Positions 5,195-5,411 of a stretch of DNA of 5,411 nt are shown here, one piece after another. The notes beneath the pieces were generated by a model that did not search any database, was not told where the DNA came from, and saw only the letters and a program-made list of their open reading frames with translations. Source of the stretch: Acidobacteriota bacterium (GTDB lineage: Bacteria; Acidobacteriota; Terriglobia; UBA7540); assembly GCA_021780055.1 (NCBI GenBank), contig JAJXZM010000271.1, positions 1-5,411 on the forward strand, read 5' to 3'. Each line of letters begins with the position of its first letter. Within the stretch, counting starts at the first letter, position 1. Position numbers and translations under genes: made by a program.

Positions 5195-5411
5195 CGAATT
5201 CATTCGGCAGCTTGTTGATGAGTTCGTCCGTTCCGATGGAGTAGAGATCCCAAACTGGATCAAACTGGTTCACGACATCCACAAAGCGGCGCAGCGTCCC
5301 CGGTCTTTTCTCTGTCGGTGATGCCCCTTTCTTCGGCTTCCCGGATTCCGGATTCAAGTAGAGCGATGTTGCGGCATGAATGACCGCTTTGTTCTGAACG
5401 AAATCCTGTCG
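5181..5411 (-). CDS. C-terminal part of an unidentified protein, convergent with vsr (5' end outside window)
   Basis: The minus strand is open from the window edge to the TGA at 5181-5183, giving the last 76 residues. They begin RQDFVQNKAVIHAATSLYLN, pass through a Lys/Pro-rich basic linker (ESGKPKKGASPTEKRPG), and end in a well-mixed helical part (LRRFVDVVNQFDPVWDLYSI, then TDELINKLPNEFATYV). Composition and the absence of stops look like real protein, but I do not recognise the family and no catalytic motif falls in this piece. It runs tail-to-tail with vsr and overlaps it by 14 bases. Restriction nucleases and other effectors are often found next to C5-methyltransferase/vsr pairs, so it is a candidate for the cognate nuclease or a companion protein. 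That is inference from position only. Confidence 0.7.
   Translation of the reverse strand, partial: RQDFVQNKAVIHAATSLYLNPESGKPKKGASPTEKRPGTLRRFVDVVNQFDPVWDLYSIGTDELINKLPNEFATYV

Larger units (their letters stand above)
1898..5411. mobile_element. End of a putative genomic island integrated at tRNA-fMet (continues right)
   Basis: When an element integrates at the 3' end of a tRNA gene, the intact tRNA is rebuilt at one junction and the original 3' half is left at the other, with chromosome following its CCA end. Here the CCA end points left, toward the receptor gene and IS remnant, so DNA to the right of 1942 is assigned to the element. The cargo fits: a C5 methyltransferase with vsr, plus small unknown proteins, all typical island content. 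No integrase is seen; it would be expected next to the intact tRNA at the far end. The call rests on the tRNA fragment and its polarity, and the right boundary is unknown. Confidence 0.55.

Noticed and set aside
4956..5321. Plus-strand frame running past the end of vsr
   Set aside because: It is an out-of-frame shadow inside vsr that continues opposite the convergent gene, and its Ser/Arg-rich translation has no domain.
1..5411. CRISPR array, retron or tandem-repeat structure
   Set aside because: No regularly spaced direct repeats, reverse transcriptase or long structured noncoding RNA could be seen in the window.

Overview
The window looks like a piece of an Acidobacteriota chromosome (probably Terriglobia-like). 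The main reason is the left-hand gene, which starts with a signal peptide, a carboxypeptidase-regulatory-like beta-sandwich and a TonB plug-type region. This large receptor architecture is strongly expanded in that phylum. The taxonomic call is an inference from family knowledge, not from a marker gene.

Layout. Positions 1-756 (minus strand) hold the N-terminal 252 codons of this TonB-dependent receptor-like protein, with a good Shine-Dalgarno site at 761-766. Positions 757-1361 carry no convincing gene; they contain an AT-rich patch with an 11-bp inverted repeat. Positions 1362-1671 (minus) are the wreck of an IS5-family transposase: its N-terminal start and C-terminal end survive in different frames, and the middle is deleted. 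Positions 1898-1942 (minus) are the 3' half of an initiator tRNA-fMet (CAT anticodon loop, T arm, acceptor strand and encoded CCA) with no matching 5' half. This is the scar left when an integrative element inserts into a tRNA gene. The polarity puts the chromosome on the left (receptor, IS remnant) and the element on the right.

The right side, from 1943 onward, is therefore read as one end of a genomic island. After about 370 noncoding bases come two small, strongly acidic proteins of unknown function (2311-2688 and 2778-3098). They are followed by a C5 cytosine DNA methyltransferase (3194-4771) and, three bases later, a Vsr mismatch endonuclease (4775-5194). The last gene, 5181-5411 on the minus strand, is only a C-terminal piece. 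It converges on vsr with a 14-base overlap and I could not identify it.

Working together: the methyltransferase marks cytosines at a specific but unknown sequence, and Vsr repairs the T:G mismatches that arise when 5-methylcytosine deaminates. A cognate restriction nuclease or other defence effector is expected nearby. The convergent partial gene is the nearest candidate, and the two acidic proteins are possible accessory factors. The most useful result is that this restriction-modification-type module sits just inside a tRNA-fMet attachment site.
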